DNA of 64,000 nucleotides, taken from the NCBI GenBank assembly GCA_022826725.1, contig JAJDUF010000019.1, positions 47,472-111,471 on the forward strand, read 5' to 3'. The notes under the pieces were generated by a model. That model saw only the letters and a program-made list of their open reading frames with translations, did not search any database and was not told where the DNA came from. A program made the translations under genes and the position numbers. The DNA is from Chloroflexota bacterium. Lineage in GTDB: Bacteria > Chloroflexota > UBA11872 > UBA12225 > JAJDUF01. Positions 9,202 to 16,677 of this stretch are shown piece after piece; position 1 is the stretch's first letter; the number at the start of each line of letters is the position of its first letter.

Positions 9202-10061
9202 GTGTCGAGACCGCGGCCGGTGACTTTGATGAAGATGGCTTCCAGGGTGGCCTCTTCCGTATGGATGGTGAGCAAGTCCTGGGAGCCGAGCGCCTCCTTG
9301 AGCCGGTCCCCGGCGCCCGGCGCGTCGAGCGAGATGATCTGCTCCCGCACATCTGCGGCCGCGCGCATCCGCACGCGCACCGAGCGCTGCCCATGCGCGA
9401 GCTTCAGGTTCTCCGGCGTATCCAGCGCGACGATGCGCCCCTCGTTGATAAAGGCCACCCGGTCGGAGAGCTTATCGGCCTCGTCCATGTCGTGGGTGGT
9501 GAGTAGCACGGCTGCGCCGCGGTCCGCTTCCTCGCGGATCACCTGCCGGATGGCTTGCGCCGACACCGGGTCCAGCCCGTCGGTCGGCTCGTCGAGGAAG
9601 AGCACGTCGGGGCCGTTCACCAGGCACCGCGCCATCATCAGGCGCTGCTGCATGCCCTTGGAGTAGCCCTTCACGCGGTCGTCGGCACGGTCGGCAAGTC
9701 CGACTTTCTGCAACAGCTCATCCGCGTCGAATCCCTTGATCCCGAAGAGACGGGCAAAGAACTCCAAGTTCTCGCGGCCCGACATATTGAGATAGAGGTT
9801 TTTCTCCTCGAAGCACACGCCGATCCTGGATTGCACCTCGACGTGGTGTTTGGTGACATCTTTATCGAGCACGGCAATGCTGCCGGTCTTGGGCCTGGCC
9901 TGGCCGGTGAGCATCTTGATGGTGGTGGACTTGCCGGCGCCGTTGGGTCCTAGAAAGCCCAGGATTTCGCCGCGCCCGACCGCAAAGCTGATGTTGTCCA
10001 CGGCAACAAGGTCGCCGTAGGTGTAGGTGATGCCATCCACGCGGATGGCTGCATTGGCCAT
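9198..10061 (-). CDS. ABC transporter ATP-binding protein
   Basis: Nucleotide-binding subunit of the exporter, 287 residues from the ATG at 10061, which has AAAGGAG 7 nt upstream. A longer frame reaches 10232 but its extra residues are a translated palindromic repeat, so it is not used. Visible: Walker A (GPNGAGKST), Q-loop region, a signature GYSKGMQQRL in place of LSGGQ, Walker B (VLFLDEPTDGLDP) and the switch His (TTHDMDEAD). The C-terminal ~70 residues form the extra domain common in CcmA/DrrA-type subunits. First gene of a three-gene operon with two coupled permeases. Confidence 0.93.
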   Translation of the reverse strand: MANAAIRVDGITYTYGDLVAVDNISFAVGRGEILGFLGPNGAGKSTTIKMLTGQARPKTGSIAVLDKDVTKHHVEVQSRIGVCFEEKNLYLNMSGRENLEFFARLFGIKGFDADELLQKVGLADRADDRVKGYSKGMQQRLMMARCLVNGPDVLFLDEPTDGLDPVSAQAIRQVIREEADRGAAVLLTTHDMDEADKLSDRVAFINEGRIVALDTPENLKLAHGQRSVRVRMRAAADVREQIISLDAPGAGDRLKEALGSQDLLTIHTEEATLEAIFIKVTGRGLDT

Positions 10062-10080
10062 GCGCTGCTCCTTTCGGGCG

Positions 10081-10150
10081 AAACCGGCCCCCCTATCGCC
10101 CCCCCGCTCCGCAGGTGGACGTGGATTCCCGCGTTCGCGGGAATGACAGT
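10081..10150. repeat. GC-rich intergenic repeat with perfect hairpin
   Basis: Contains a C-run block (10088-10108) followed by an 8-bp perfect stem ATTCCCGC/GCGGGAAT with a GTTC loop (10125-10144), then GACAG. The same stem with a TTTC loop recurs at 46775-46794. It lies between the ABC operon and the pyrE 3' end. Confidence 0.75.
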
Positions 10151-10182
10151 TTGCAAAGGTCTCCGAAAGCGAGAATGACGGA

Positions 10183-10734
10183 CTAGACGGCGGGAACGAC
10201 AGTATCCCCACCGACCAAGCGTTCGAGCGCACTCAGGGTGAATACTGACGAGAGCGAGCAGCCGATAGCACCGATGTTCTCGCCGCCGCCCTGCTGCCGA
10301 TCAATCACGCACAGCACGTCGTTCACGACGAGTCCCAGCGCCCGGACTTCTTCTACCGAGGCGACCACCTGCCCGCCGCTGGTGATGACATCCTCGATGA
10401 TGACGGCGGTTTCTCCGCGGCGGAAGCCGCCCTCGACCAGGTTGCAGGTCCCGTAGGTCTTGGCTTCCTTCCGCACGTAGAGCGCCGGCTTGCCGGTACG
10501 CAAGGAGAGCGCGGTGGCGAGGGGGATGCCGCCTAACTCCAGGCCGGCGATCCGGTCATAGTCGGGCGGTAGCAGCCCCTCCAGCGCCGCGGCGACGGCC
10601 CGTAGAAGGGCGGGATCGCTCTCGAAGCGGTACTTGTCCCAGTAGAATGAACTGACCAGCCCGGACCGCAGGGTGAACTCACCCGTCAAATAGGCCGCCG
10701 CCTTGATCCGCTGCGCTAACTCTGCTTTCAGCAC
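10183..10734 (-). CDS. pyrE: Orotate phosphoribosyltransferase
   Basis: Transfers phosphoribose from PRPP to orotate in de novo pyrimidine synthesis. The 183-residue product has the VRKEAKTYG segment (catalytic Lys loop) and the PRPP-binding motif IIEDVITSGG, both diagnostic of PyrE. I chose the GTG at 10734: the frame is open to 11100 but that part is the out-of-frame shadow of the next gene and a repeat, while family sequence begins right after this GTG (LKAELAQRIKAAAYLTGEF). An AAGGG lies about 8 nt upstream of the GTG. No other pyr gene is nearby. Confidence 0.93.
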   Translation of the reverse strand: MLKAELAQRIKAAAYLTGEFTLRSGLVSSFYWDKYRFESDPALLRAVAAALEGLLPPDYDRIAGLELGGIPLATALSLRTGKPALYVRKEAKTYGTCNLVEGGFRRGETAVIIEDVITSGGQVVASVEEVRALGLVVNDVLCVIDRQQGGGENIGAIGCSLSSVFTLSALERLVGGDTVVPAV

Positions 10735-10744
10735 GCTCCACCCT

Positions 10745-10806
10745 TCCCGGCCTGGCCCCCTCCCTGACCCTCCCCCGTCGCAACGGAGCGACCTTTGGGG
10801 GGCAGA
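10745..10806. repeat. Short dispersed repeat (CCCTCCCTGACCCTCCCCCG type)
   Basis: Between pyrE and the VOC gene lies a GC-rich block carrying CCCCGTCGCAACGGAGCGACC and a GGGGGG run that can pair with the upstream C-run. Similar CCCCCGTCGCAACGGGGGG blocks occur at 32416-32516 and in modified form at 46684 and 48604, so it is part of a dispersed family. Confidence 0.6.
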
Positions 10807-10808
10807 CC

Positions 10809-11222
10809 TTAGTCGTCGGAGAACTTGATGCCGGCTTCCTGGACCTCTTGATACGGCAGCATCCAGACGAGCGACTCGTCGTGGAGATCGCCGACCTGAA
10901 TGCGGTTGCCGAACGGGTCGCGGAAGTCGCAGCGAAAGCCCGGCTCGGTCTCCAGGCCGTACTTCGTGATGATCTTCTCGCGCACGGCGGCGAGCTGTGC
11001 TTCGTCGCGGACCATAATGCCAAAGTGCTTCGAGCGGTCCGGGTGCAACTCCTCGACCTCGAAAATCGCCAAGAACTGATGCGCGCCGAGTTGGCACCAA
11101 GCCGCTCCCTCACCGCCATGCAACATCTCCAGGTTGAACACGTCGGAGTAGAAGTCCACCGCCTTCTGTACGTCATCCACCTCGATGGCGATGTGATTCA
11201 CGCCATACACCTGCACGGTCAT
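10809..11222 (-). CDS. VOC (glyoxalase/dioxygenase) family metalloprotein
   Basis: A 137-residue protein made of paired beta-alpha-beta-beta-beta modules of the vicinal oxygen chelate fold. It starts with the conserved VNHIAIEVDDVQKAVDFY, has the second-module strand HFGIMV and ends its core with FRDPFGNRIQV, a common VOC ending with the Glu ligand replaced here by Gln. His in HIAIEV and His in HFGIMV are likely metal ligands. Function could be glyoxalase, isomerase or dioxygenase; length fits single-domain members. It is followed downstream by a repeat and pyrE on the same strand, with no evidence of co-function. Confidence 0.82.
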   Translation of the reverse strand: MTVQVYGVNHIAIEVDDVQKAVDFYSDVFNLEMLHGGEGAAWCQLGAHQFLAIFEVEELHPDRSKHFGIMVRDEAQLAAVREKIITKYGLETEPGFRCDFRDPFGNRIQVGDLHDESLVWMLPYQEVQEAGIKFSDD

Positions 11223-11315
11223 CGTCGGTTCCTCCTCACTTATCTCTCAGAATCATAGCAGCAGTCACCGGTCGCACAGAGGTAGGGCCGGGAGCGATGG
11301 GCAGACGCAGCAGCC

Positions 11316-11852
11316 CTAGGCCGACTCGCACGCTAGGCGTGACCGTGCCCGGCGCACTGCTGCCGCGATGGTCTCGGGCGGTGCCATCGCCACGGTACCA
11401 CCGTCGGTTATGGGATCGAGCACCGTGCAGCCCCATTTCCGCAGCGTCGCTGCCGATTCTTGGGCGCGGGGATGTGCCCACAGCGCAACGTTGATCGCGA
11501 TGGCGACGATAAGCGGGGCACGCCGTCCGATGGCCTGGGCAGCGATAGAAAGCGCCAGATTGTCGGTGATACCGGCGGCGAGCTTGTTCAGGGTGTTGAA
11601 GGTGCAGGGTGCAATCACCACCACGCCCGGCGCTGGGCGCGGCAAGATCGCGGCATCGAAGTAGCTCTCGATGATCCGATGGCCTGGCACCAGCGCCAGC
11701 TCACGCGGGCTAATCACCCGCCGCGCCCCCGGCGTAAGCAGGGTGAGCACGCGTCCTGCCACCGGCGCGAGCGCCCGCAGCACCTCCGGCGTGCGTCGAG
11801 CAACGGAGGCACCCGTCACGATGAGGTAGGTAGGCGCTACCGACTCAGTCAT
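11316..11852 (-). CDS. Flavoprotein of the HFCD/CoaC-like family
   Basis: A 178-residue Rossmann-type flavoprotein. The segment VIAPCTFNTLNKLAAGITDNLAL matches the FMN-binding APATANT...GIADNL motif of phosphopantothenoylcysteine decarboxylase, and INVALWAHPRAQESAATL takes the place of the PAMN...W motif with the Asn kept. The N-terminal LIVTGASVAR strand/loop would hold the flavin phosphate. There is no fused CoaB synthetase domain and no coaB gene beside it, so it is either a stand-alone decarboxylase-like enzyme or a UbiX/lantibiotic-type homologue. The active-site Cys cannot be assigned with confidence. Confidence 0.75.
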   Translation of the reverse strand: MTESVAPTYLIVTGASVARRTPEVLRALAPVAGRVLTLLTPGARRVISPRELALVPGHRIIESYFDAAILPRPAPGVVVIAPCTFNTLNKLAAGITDNLALSIAAQAIGRRAPLIVAIAINVALWAHPRAQESAATLRKWGCTVLDPITDGGTVAMAPPETIAAAVRRARSRLACESA

Positions 11853-12046
11853 GGTCTATGGTCCAGTGATCCTCGCCGCACTATGGTACAAAGTATCGCT
11901 GTTGATCGGACTCGGTGGCTCAATCCGGGGGAGACCGGGGTCAGGCCCGGACTGCGCCGGCCGCTCCCTCTCGCCACGGGCCCGACGGCGTAGCATGGGT
12001 AGGAGCAGGTGCAGCACCAACATGTGCAATGACTATGGAGACCCAT

Positions 12047-12178
12047 ATGGCCGGGCGCACGAGTCCCTATGACGAGTACGCAACCGAATAAGCCGAGCAC
12101 ATCTCTGACCAACACGAGGAGGACTTCTCGTTCATCCGGCACCTCCTGATCCCGCACCTGCTGGCATACGCGGGCGAC
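12047..12178 (+). pseudogene. N-terminal part of methyltransferase gene cut by in-frame TAA
   Basis: ATG at 12047 opens a frame that encodes a typical methyltransferase N-terminus (TSPYDEYATE, stop, AEHISDQHEEDFSF) and continues without frameshift into the methyltransferase at 12179. Codon 15 is TAA (12089-12091) exactly where relatives usually have Tyr (YDExAxEYAEH). A single TAC/TAT to TAA change would explain it. The 29 codons after the stop keep sensible sequence, so the lesion is recent, a sequencing error, or bypassed by a downstream start. Confidence 0.75.
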
Positions 12179-12769
12179 GTGGCCGGGCGCAGAGTGCTAG
12201 ATGCCGGCTGCGGCGAGGGGCATATCGCCAGAATGCTGGCGCAGCGGGGTGCAGAGGTCACTGCCGTTGATCTTGCGCCGCGCCTACTCACCATCGCGCA
12301 AGAGCGAGACCCTGGGACAAGCACGACCTATCTGGTACACGATCTCAGCAGACCGCTTCCCCAGTACCATGAGTTCTTCGATTTGGTGGTGAGCAACCTG
12401 GTACTACCGGACGTGGACGACTACTGTGGCTACATCGCCACGCTTGGCGACGTGCTGAAGCCCGGCGGTCGCGCGGTGCTTTCGCTCCTGAACCCGTACA
12501 GAGCAGTATTCGATAAAAGGGTGAGGAACTATTTCGAGTCAGGCCGGGGCACCCGTGAATATGGCGGTATGGCGAAGCTGGGTGTCCACGCTTACTACTA
12601 CCACCGCACGCTCGAAGAGTACATCACGACCTTCCGAGAGAGTGGGCTATTGCTGAACGACCTTTCCGATGTCTGCCCGACGGACGAGATGCTAGAGAGT
12701 GGCCATCCAATTGCCGCGAAGAACTACCACTTACCCCTCTTCATGGTTCTGGCGTTCGTCAAGCAGTAG
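12179..12769 (+). CDS. Class I SAM-dependent methyltransferase (5' part disrupted)
   Basis: Rossmann-fold methyltransferase. Motif I VLDAGCGEGHIARML binds SAM, VTAVDLAP supplies the acidic residue for the ribose, and the segment FFDLVVSNLVLPDVDDY is the motif IV region. The C-terminal part (ARxGVHAYYYHRTLEEYITTFRESG-like) is typical of UbiE/COQ5-type small-molecule methyltransferases. The first usable start in the open part is the GTG at 12179, which would remove the conserved N-terminal helix encoded from 12047; that stretch carries a TAA at codon 15. If only the GTG is used the protein has 196 residues and may be poorly folded. Substrate unknown. Confidence 0.75.
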   Translation: MAGRRVLDAGCGEGHIARMLAQRGAEVTAVDLAPRLLTIAQERDPGTSTTYLVHDLSRPLPQYHEFFDLVVSNLVLPDVDDYCGYIATLGDVLKPGGRAVLSLLNPYRAVFDKRVRNYFESGRGTREYGGMAKLGVHAYYYHRTLEEYITTFRESGLLLNDLSDVCPTDEMLESGHPIAAKNYHLPLFMVLAFVKQ

Positions 12770-12789
12770 CTTTGCGGCCGGCGGTAGGT

Positions 12790-12830
12790 TCCGCACCTCA
12801 CCCCCGGCCCCCTCCATCGCCTAGAAGGAT
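12790..12830. repeat. Short CCCCC-rich dispersed repeat
   Basis: CCTCACCCCCGGCCCCCTCCATCGCC lies between the methyltransferase and the convergent histidine kinase. The same words occur at 19366-19400 and, degenerate, at 16580 and 44112, indicating one repeat family. Confidence 0.6.
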
Positions 12831-12835
12831 GATCC

Positions 12836-14245
12836 TCACTCATTCAGGGGAAGGCGAATGGTCACGGTGACACCCTGTCCAAGCCCGTCGCTTGCTACGG
12901 CAATAGTGCCCCCGTGGACTTCCACTATAGCCCGGGTGATGGCCAACCCCAGACCGGTGCCGCCGATCCCACGACTACGAGACTGGTCAGTACGGTAGAA
13001 GCGGTCGAAGACATGGGGGAGGTCTGCGGCGTGGATGCCGATCCCGTCATCGGTGATCGAGATAGCCACCGTCTCGCCGCTCTCCAACCCCGCCCTAAGC
13101 ACGATATTCCCACCGGCCTCGGTGCAATGAATGGCGTTGCTCACGACGTTTCCCAATGCCTGGCTCAGATGCATCCGGTCGAAGTCCATGTCCGGGAGGT
13201 CAGTGGATACCTCCAGTGACAATGCAACCTGTCGAGCTTGAGCTTGTGGCTGCCAACGATCTACCTCTGTGGTGAGTAGCTCGCAAATCGAACCTGCTTC
13301 GAGCGTGAGCCGCAACTCACCATAGTCGGTCTCCGCAAGCGAGTTCAGGTCAGTTACGAGACCGCGCAGCCTGTCCACTTCCTGGATGATGTGGTCGGAC
13401 GCGCTCTCAGGCGTCTGTAGTCCATCGCGCAGCCCTTTTGCCTCTAGCTGTATGACGCTCAGTGGCGTATTCAGCTCGTGAGAGACATCGTTTATCAGCC
13501 GCTTGCGGAGGTCGCGCTGAGTTTCCAAGGTGGAGATCATCCGGTTGAAAGACACACTCATCTTCCCCAGCTCGTCCGAGGATGTGATTGGTAGTCGGGT
13601 CGTACCCCCCTGAGCAATTGCCTGGGTTGCCTCGGTCAAAGCGGTCACAGGTGCTGTGATGCGTTTGGATAACCAAACGGCCAGCAGTATGGCAACGCCA
13701 ACCGTCAGCATTCCGCCGATAACCGTGATATACAGGAGCGTGTTGAGGAACCCATGCGACTCAGTCGCTAGGAACTCGTTGTTTACATCCATGTAGACGT
13801 GGCCTACGGGCTGGTTCGTAGTTAAATCGAACACTGTCTCGCGATGTCCGCCTAGGCCGGTAGCGGCGGTTCCGGGTAACAGCTCGGATAGGTTGTCCCT
13901 CACCACCCGTCCATTGCTGCCGACGATGACGACTCGTATCGGGTCTCTGTGGAAGAGTTCTGAGGATTCTCCCTCACTTTCTTCATGCCGCTCCCTCTCC
14001 CGAACTCCATCATAGATGTATCCGGTCTCGGACAGTACCCTGTCCACCGTTTCCCAGCCACCGGCAGCGGTATATTCCCGACTCAGATTCCGGGCTAACT
14101 GGACCGCCTCATCATCACCTATCCGGTCTACGAGCACGCCCAGGCGGGACTGTGTCGCGTAATAGCCCACACTCACGCTGGCCAAGACGGTGAGAACGAC
14201 GACAAAGACGGTCGAACCCATGATTCGCCAGCGTAGCGACATCAT
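12836..14245 (-). CDS. Sensor histidine kinase (HAMP-HisKA-HATPase)
   Basis: Membrane sensor kinase of 469 residues. Helix 1 spans about 9-28, an extracytoplasmic sensor domain runs to about 165 and contains an acidic patch (ERERHEESEGESSE), helix 2 spans 166-192, then HAMP 193-245. The phosphoacceptor is His256 in DVSHELNTPL; the ATPase domain shows the N box (NVVSNAIH), G1 (TDDGIGI) and GIGGTGLGL. It overlaps the response regulator gene by 4 bp, so the two are co-translated and surely a cognate pair. The lipoprotein gene just upstream of the regulator may supply the signal. An unusual detail is the N-box Asn-Ala-Ile-His in place of the common Asn-Ala-Xxx-Lys. Confidence 0.93.
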   Translation of the reverse strand: MMSLRWRIMGSTVFVVVLTVLASVSVGYYATQSRLGVLVDRIGDDEAVQLARNLSREYTAAGGWETVDRVLSETGYIYDGVRERERHEESEGESSELFHRDPIRVVIVGSNGRVVRDNLSELLPGTAATGLGGHRETVFDLTTNQPVGHVYMDVNNEFLATESHGFLNTLLYITVIGGMLTVGVAILLAVWLSKRITAPVTALTEATQAIAQGGTTRLPITSSDELGKMSVSFNRMISTLETQRDLRKRLINDVSHELNTPLSVIQLEAKGLRDGLQTPESASDHIIQEVDRLRGLVTDLNSLAETDYGELRLTLEAGSICELLTTEVDRWQPQAQARQVALSLEVSTDLPDMDFDRMHLSQALGNVVSNAIHCTEAGGNIVLRAGLESGETVAISITDDGIGIHAADLPHVFDRFYRTDQSRSRGIGGTGLGLAITRAIVEVHGGTIAVASDGLGQGVTVTIRLPLNE

Positions 14246-14922
14246 TCGTCCTCCACCACGAACTTATAGCCGGCACCGTAGACGGTCTGAATGGGCTGTC
14301 TGCCATCTCGGTTGATCTGCTTTCGCAGGCGCGCGACCTGGCTGTCAATGGCGCGGTCGAACCCATCGAATCCGTCATTGAAGGTCAATGAGATCAACTG
14401 ATCACGGGTGAGTACCTGGTTGGGATGACGCATGAATGTTGATAGCAGAACAATTTGCGCCTGGCTCAACGTCACGGGTTCTTCATTGACCGTCACGCTC
14501 CGAGTGGTCTCGTTCAGTGTGATGTTGCCGCGTGTCAGAACCTGCTGAACTCTGCCTTTGACGCGACGCAGCACGGCGTCGGCGCGCGCAATGACTTCCT
14601 CCGGATCGAAAGGCTTGACGATGTAATCGTCAGCCCCGCTATCCAGTCCGGTGATTCGCTCGGCAGGGGCTTCCCTAGCCGTCAGCATGATTATCGGAAC
14701 GTCCGACTCTCGACGCAGGATTCTGCACAACTCCACGCCATCGAGACGGGGAAGCATCAGATCGAGGATTATCAGGTCCGGAGTCAGATCGCGGGCCAGG
14801 GCCAGACCGGCTTCACCATCATGAGCGACCTCAGCGGAGAATCCGGCGCGCTCGAAGTACACCTTGACCCAGTTGGCGATCCTCGTATCGTCTTCGATTA
14901 TCAATACTGTGCCGCTCATCAC
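14242..14922 (-). CDS. OmpR/PhoB-family response regulator
   Basis: A 226-residue regulator with an N-terminal receiver (acidic pocket IIEDD, phosphorylated Asp54 in LDLMLP, Thr/Lys switch residues in MLTAR and VKPF) and a C-terminal winged helix (about 130-225) ending in GAGYKF. It is coded directly ahead of its kinase with a 4-bp overlap. A GTG at 14922 and an ATG at 14919 are both possible starts; the choice changes one residue. The gene lies 119 bp downstream of the lipoprotein gene on the same strand, so all three may share a transcript. Confidence 0.95.
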   Translation of the reverse strand: MMSGTVLIIEDDTRIANWVKVYFERAGFSAEVAHDGEAGLALARDLTPDLIILDLMLPRLDGVELCRILRRESDVPIIMLTAREAPAERITGLDSGADDYIVKPFDPEEVIARADAVLRRVKGRVQQVLTRGNITLNETTRSVTVNEEPVTLSQAQIVLLSTFMRHPNQVLTRDQLISLTFNDGFDGFDRAIDSQVARLRKQINRDGRQPIQTVYGAGYKFVVEDE

Positions 14923-15041
14923 CAGTCCCTACAAGCAATCTTGGACGCGATGCCTCATAGAGGCACCGCGTCCATCTACGGGATACTCCCAGGGTTAGCT
15001 TATCTGACTTGGCATCTTCCCGCGGCCGACTCCGCTCGGCG

Positions 15042-16355
15042 CTAGCCGCCTCCTTTCCGCTCGCCGCCGGAGCCGTGCTCGCCGCCGCCCGACTCCCGGC
15101 TGCTGCCATGCTCTCCGCCCCCCTCGCTACCGCCGCCAACCTCGGCATGGGCTATCCAGCCGGTGAACGAGGCCGGCGTCGCGGGCAGGTTGACCGCCAC
15201 CACTTGGCCCGGAGCCAAGTTCACCGGGGGCGTCGGCCCAAGCTCCGCTCCGTTCGATAGATGTACTTCGATCCTGACCTGGGTCAGGACATTGTTGGTT
15301 GTGTTCGCCACGGTGCCCTTGAAGGAGTTGCTGGGCGCGTCGTAGCTCAGGATCAGCCGGGCACCGCCGCGGACCATATCGAAGGTCTCATCCGGCGCTA
15401 GATTGGCCCCGCTGCCTTCTTCGCTGCCGGATGCACGGCCTTCACCACCAGAGCCTTCGCCACCGGGACCGTGCCCCTCGCCGCCGGCTCCCTCGCTGCC
15501 GCCGCCCTCGCCACCGCCGCCTGCAGCGCCTTCTCCCCCCGTGTGAGGTACAGGGCCAGAGCCGCCGCAGTCGAATACTTCCAGGTGAACGACGTATCCA
15601 TCGTAGGAGACGCCTGCGAGTTTCGGTTCACTGGCGACTGCCAGGCTGGACATTGCTTCCTGTCCGGGGCTCAGATGCCCCAGCATGTCGGGACCAAGCT
15701 CTCCTACTGTCTTCGTTCCCGACTTCAGGTGCGGTTCGGCCTGCACGTAGCAGAGCACCTGCGAGAGCGTGTTTTGCACCGTTGTGTGGACGGACCGGGT
15801 TGACGCATCGTACTGCGCGGAGACAGCCAGTCCGCCGAGAACGCCGTTCCACGACTGTCCGAGAGGAATGATCGGGCTTGACATGGCGGCTTCACCGGCC
15901 TCAGAACCTGTACCGCCGCCTTCACCACCGGACTCGCTGCCACTTCCTTCGCCGCCGCCAACCTCGGCATGGGCTATCCAGCCGGTGAACGAGGCCGGCG
16001 TCGAAGGCAGGCTAACCGGCAACACCTGGCCCGGAGCCAAGTCTACCGGCGGCGTCGGCCCAAGCTCCGCACCGTTCGATAGATGTACTTCGATCCTGAC
16101 CTGGGTCAGGACATTGTTGGTCGTGTTCGCCACGGTGCCCTTGAAGGAGTTGCTGGGCGCGTCGTAGCTCAGGATTAGCCGGGCACCGCCGCGGACCATG
16201 TCGAAGGTCTCATCCGGCGCTAGATTAGCGCCGCTGCCCTCTTCACTGCCGCCTCCGGGTCCGGTGTCGCAGCCGATCAGTATTCCTGCGCCGAGTGCGG
16301 TCCCCAAGACCGGCCCAATCAGGAACCGCCTCGTCATCAGCTTCTTGTCAATCAT
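15042..16355 (-). CDS. Lipoprotein with duplicated FxLYD-like modules and Gly/Ser/Glu-rich linkers
   Basis: A 437-residue surface lipoprotein. The signal peptide ends in a lipobox (ILIGC, Cys29). Two modules of about 99 residues (36-134 and 310-408) are almost identical in protein and DNA (15954-16250 and 15132-15428), each with ARLILSYDAPSNSFKGTV and VLTQVRIEVHLSNGAELG, resembling FxLYD-type beta-sandwich domains. A third, diverged module lies between them (about 150-265). Linkers are low-complexity runs of Gly, Ser, Glu and His. AAAGGAG precedes the ATG. It is coded just upstream of a two-component system; a role as extracellular sensor or adhesin for that pathway is an inference. Function not established. 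Confidence 0.75.
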   Translation of the reverse strand: MIDKKLMTRRFLIGPVLGTALGAGILIGCDTGPGGGSEEGSGANLAPDETFDMVRGGARLILSYDAPSNSFKGTVANTTNNVLTQVRIEVHLSNGAELGPTPPVDLAPGQVLPVSLPSTPASFTGWIAHAEVGGGEGSGSESGGEGGGTGSEAGEAAMSSPIIPLGQSWNGVLGGLAVSAQYDASTRSVHTTVQNTLSQVLCYVQAEPHLKSGTKTVGELGPDMLGHLSPGQEAMSSLAVASEPKLAGVSYDGYVVHLEVFDCGGSGPVPHTGGEGAAGGGGEGGGSEGAGGEGHGPGGEGSGGEGRASGSEEGSGANLAPDETFDMVRGGARLILSYDAPSNSFKGTVANTTNNVLTQVRIEVHLSNGAELGPTPPVNLAPGQVVAVNLPATPASFTGWIAHAEVGGGSEGGGEHGSSRESGGGEHGSGGERKGGG

Positions 16356-16407
16356 CCTTGCACTCCTTTCGTGCGGTATCTGTGCTACTGCTCACGATAG
16401 CGATGAA

Positions 16408-16563
16408 ATGTCACAGAAATATGTCGCCGGTAGTCTGGACTGGCCAATGAAGAAAGCCGACGAATTGAGACGAGAGATAGAGGAACTGCGGAACTGCCTC
16501 TCCAGGCTGAACGAAGCCAGCCTCCGCATCACCGAAGACTTCGACCTCGATACCGCATTACAG
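16408..16563 (+). pseudogene. Relic of a GAF-histidine kinase N-terminus
   Basis: The frame from ATG 16408 reads LRREIEELRNCLSRLNEAS then LRITEDFDLDTALQ, which matches the coiled coil plus first GAF helix of the kinase hybrid at 20685 (LRARLASLTEAILRISEDLDLDAVLQ). Homology stops at about 16563, where a GC-rich repeat begins; no GAF, kinase or regulator domain follows. I read it as a gene start left after deletion or repeat-mediated truncation of a kinase paralogue. It sits in the 322-bp gap between the lipoprotein and the glycosidase-like gene. Confidence 0.65.
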
Positions 16564-16579
16564 AGGGACAGTACATTCC

Positions 16580-16622
16580 TTCCCCTGATAGCTCAGTCCG
16601 GGGGAGGCTGGGGAGGGGATAG
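16580..16622. repeat. GC-rich dispersed repeat ending the kinase relic
   Basis: CCCCTGATAGCTCAGTCCGGGGGAGGCTGGGGAGGGG occupies the point where kinase homology of the upstream relic stops. It is related to the CCCCGGCCCCCTCTCCATCGCC family seen at 12790 and 19366 in reverse orientation. Confidence 0.5.
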
Positions 16623-16677
16623 AATAGGTCGTCTACTCGATGTGCAGGGTGAAGAGCTTGGCCCGCTCCGGCACGGT

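Noticed and set aside
10062..10232. N-terminal extension of the ABC ATP-binding protein
   Set aside because: It translates a palindromic repeat; ATG 10061 has a good ribosome site and starts at family sequence.
10735..11100. Long N-terminal extension of pyrE
   Set aside because: Added residues are out-of-frame reading of the VOC gene and a repeat; family sequence starts after GTG 10734.
11880..12030. GC-rich stretch with GGGGGAGACCGGGGTCAGGCCCGG considered as a riboswitch
   Set aside because: No conserved riboswitch core found by eye; it could simply be a repeat or leader.
12089..12091. TAA read as a recoded sense codon
   Set aside because: Other genes in the window end normally at TAA and no recoding signal is visible; a mutation or read error is simpler.
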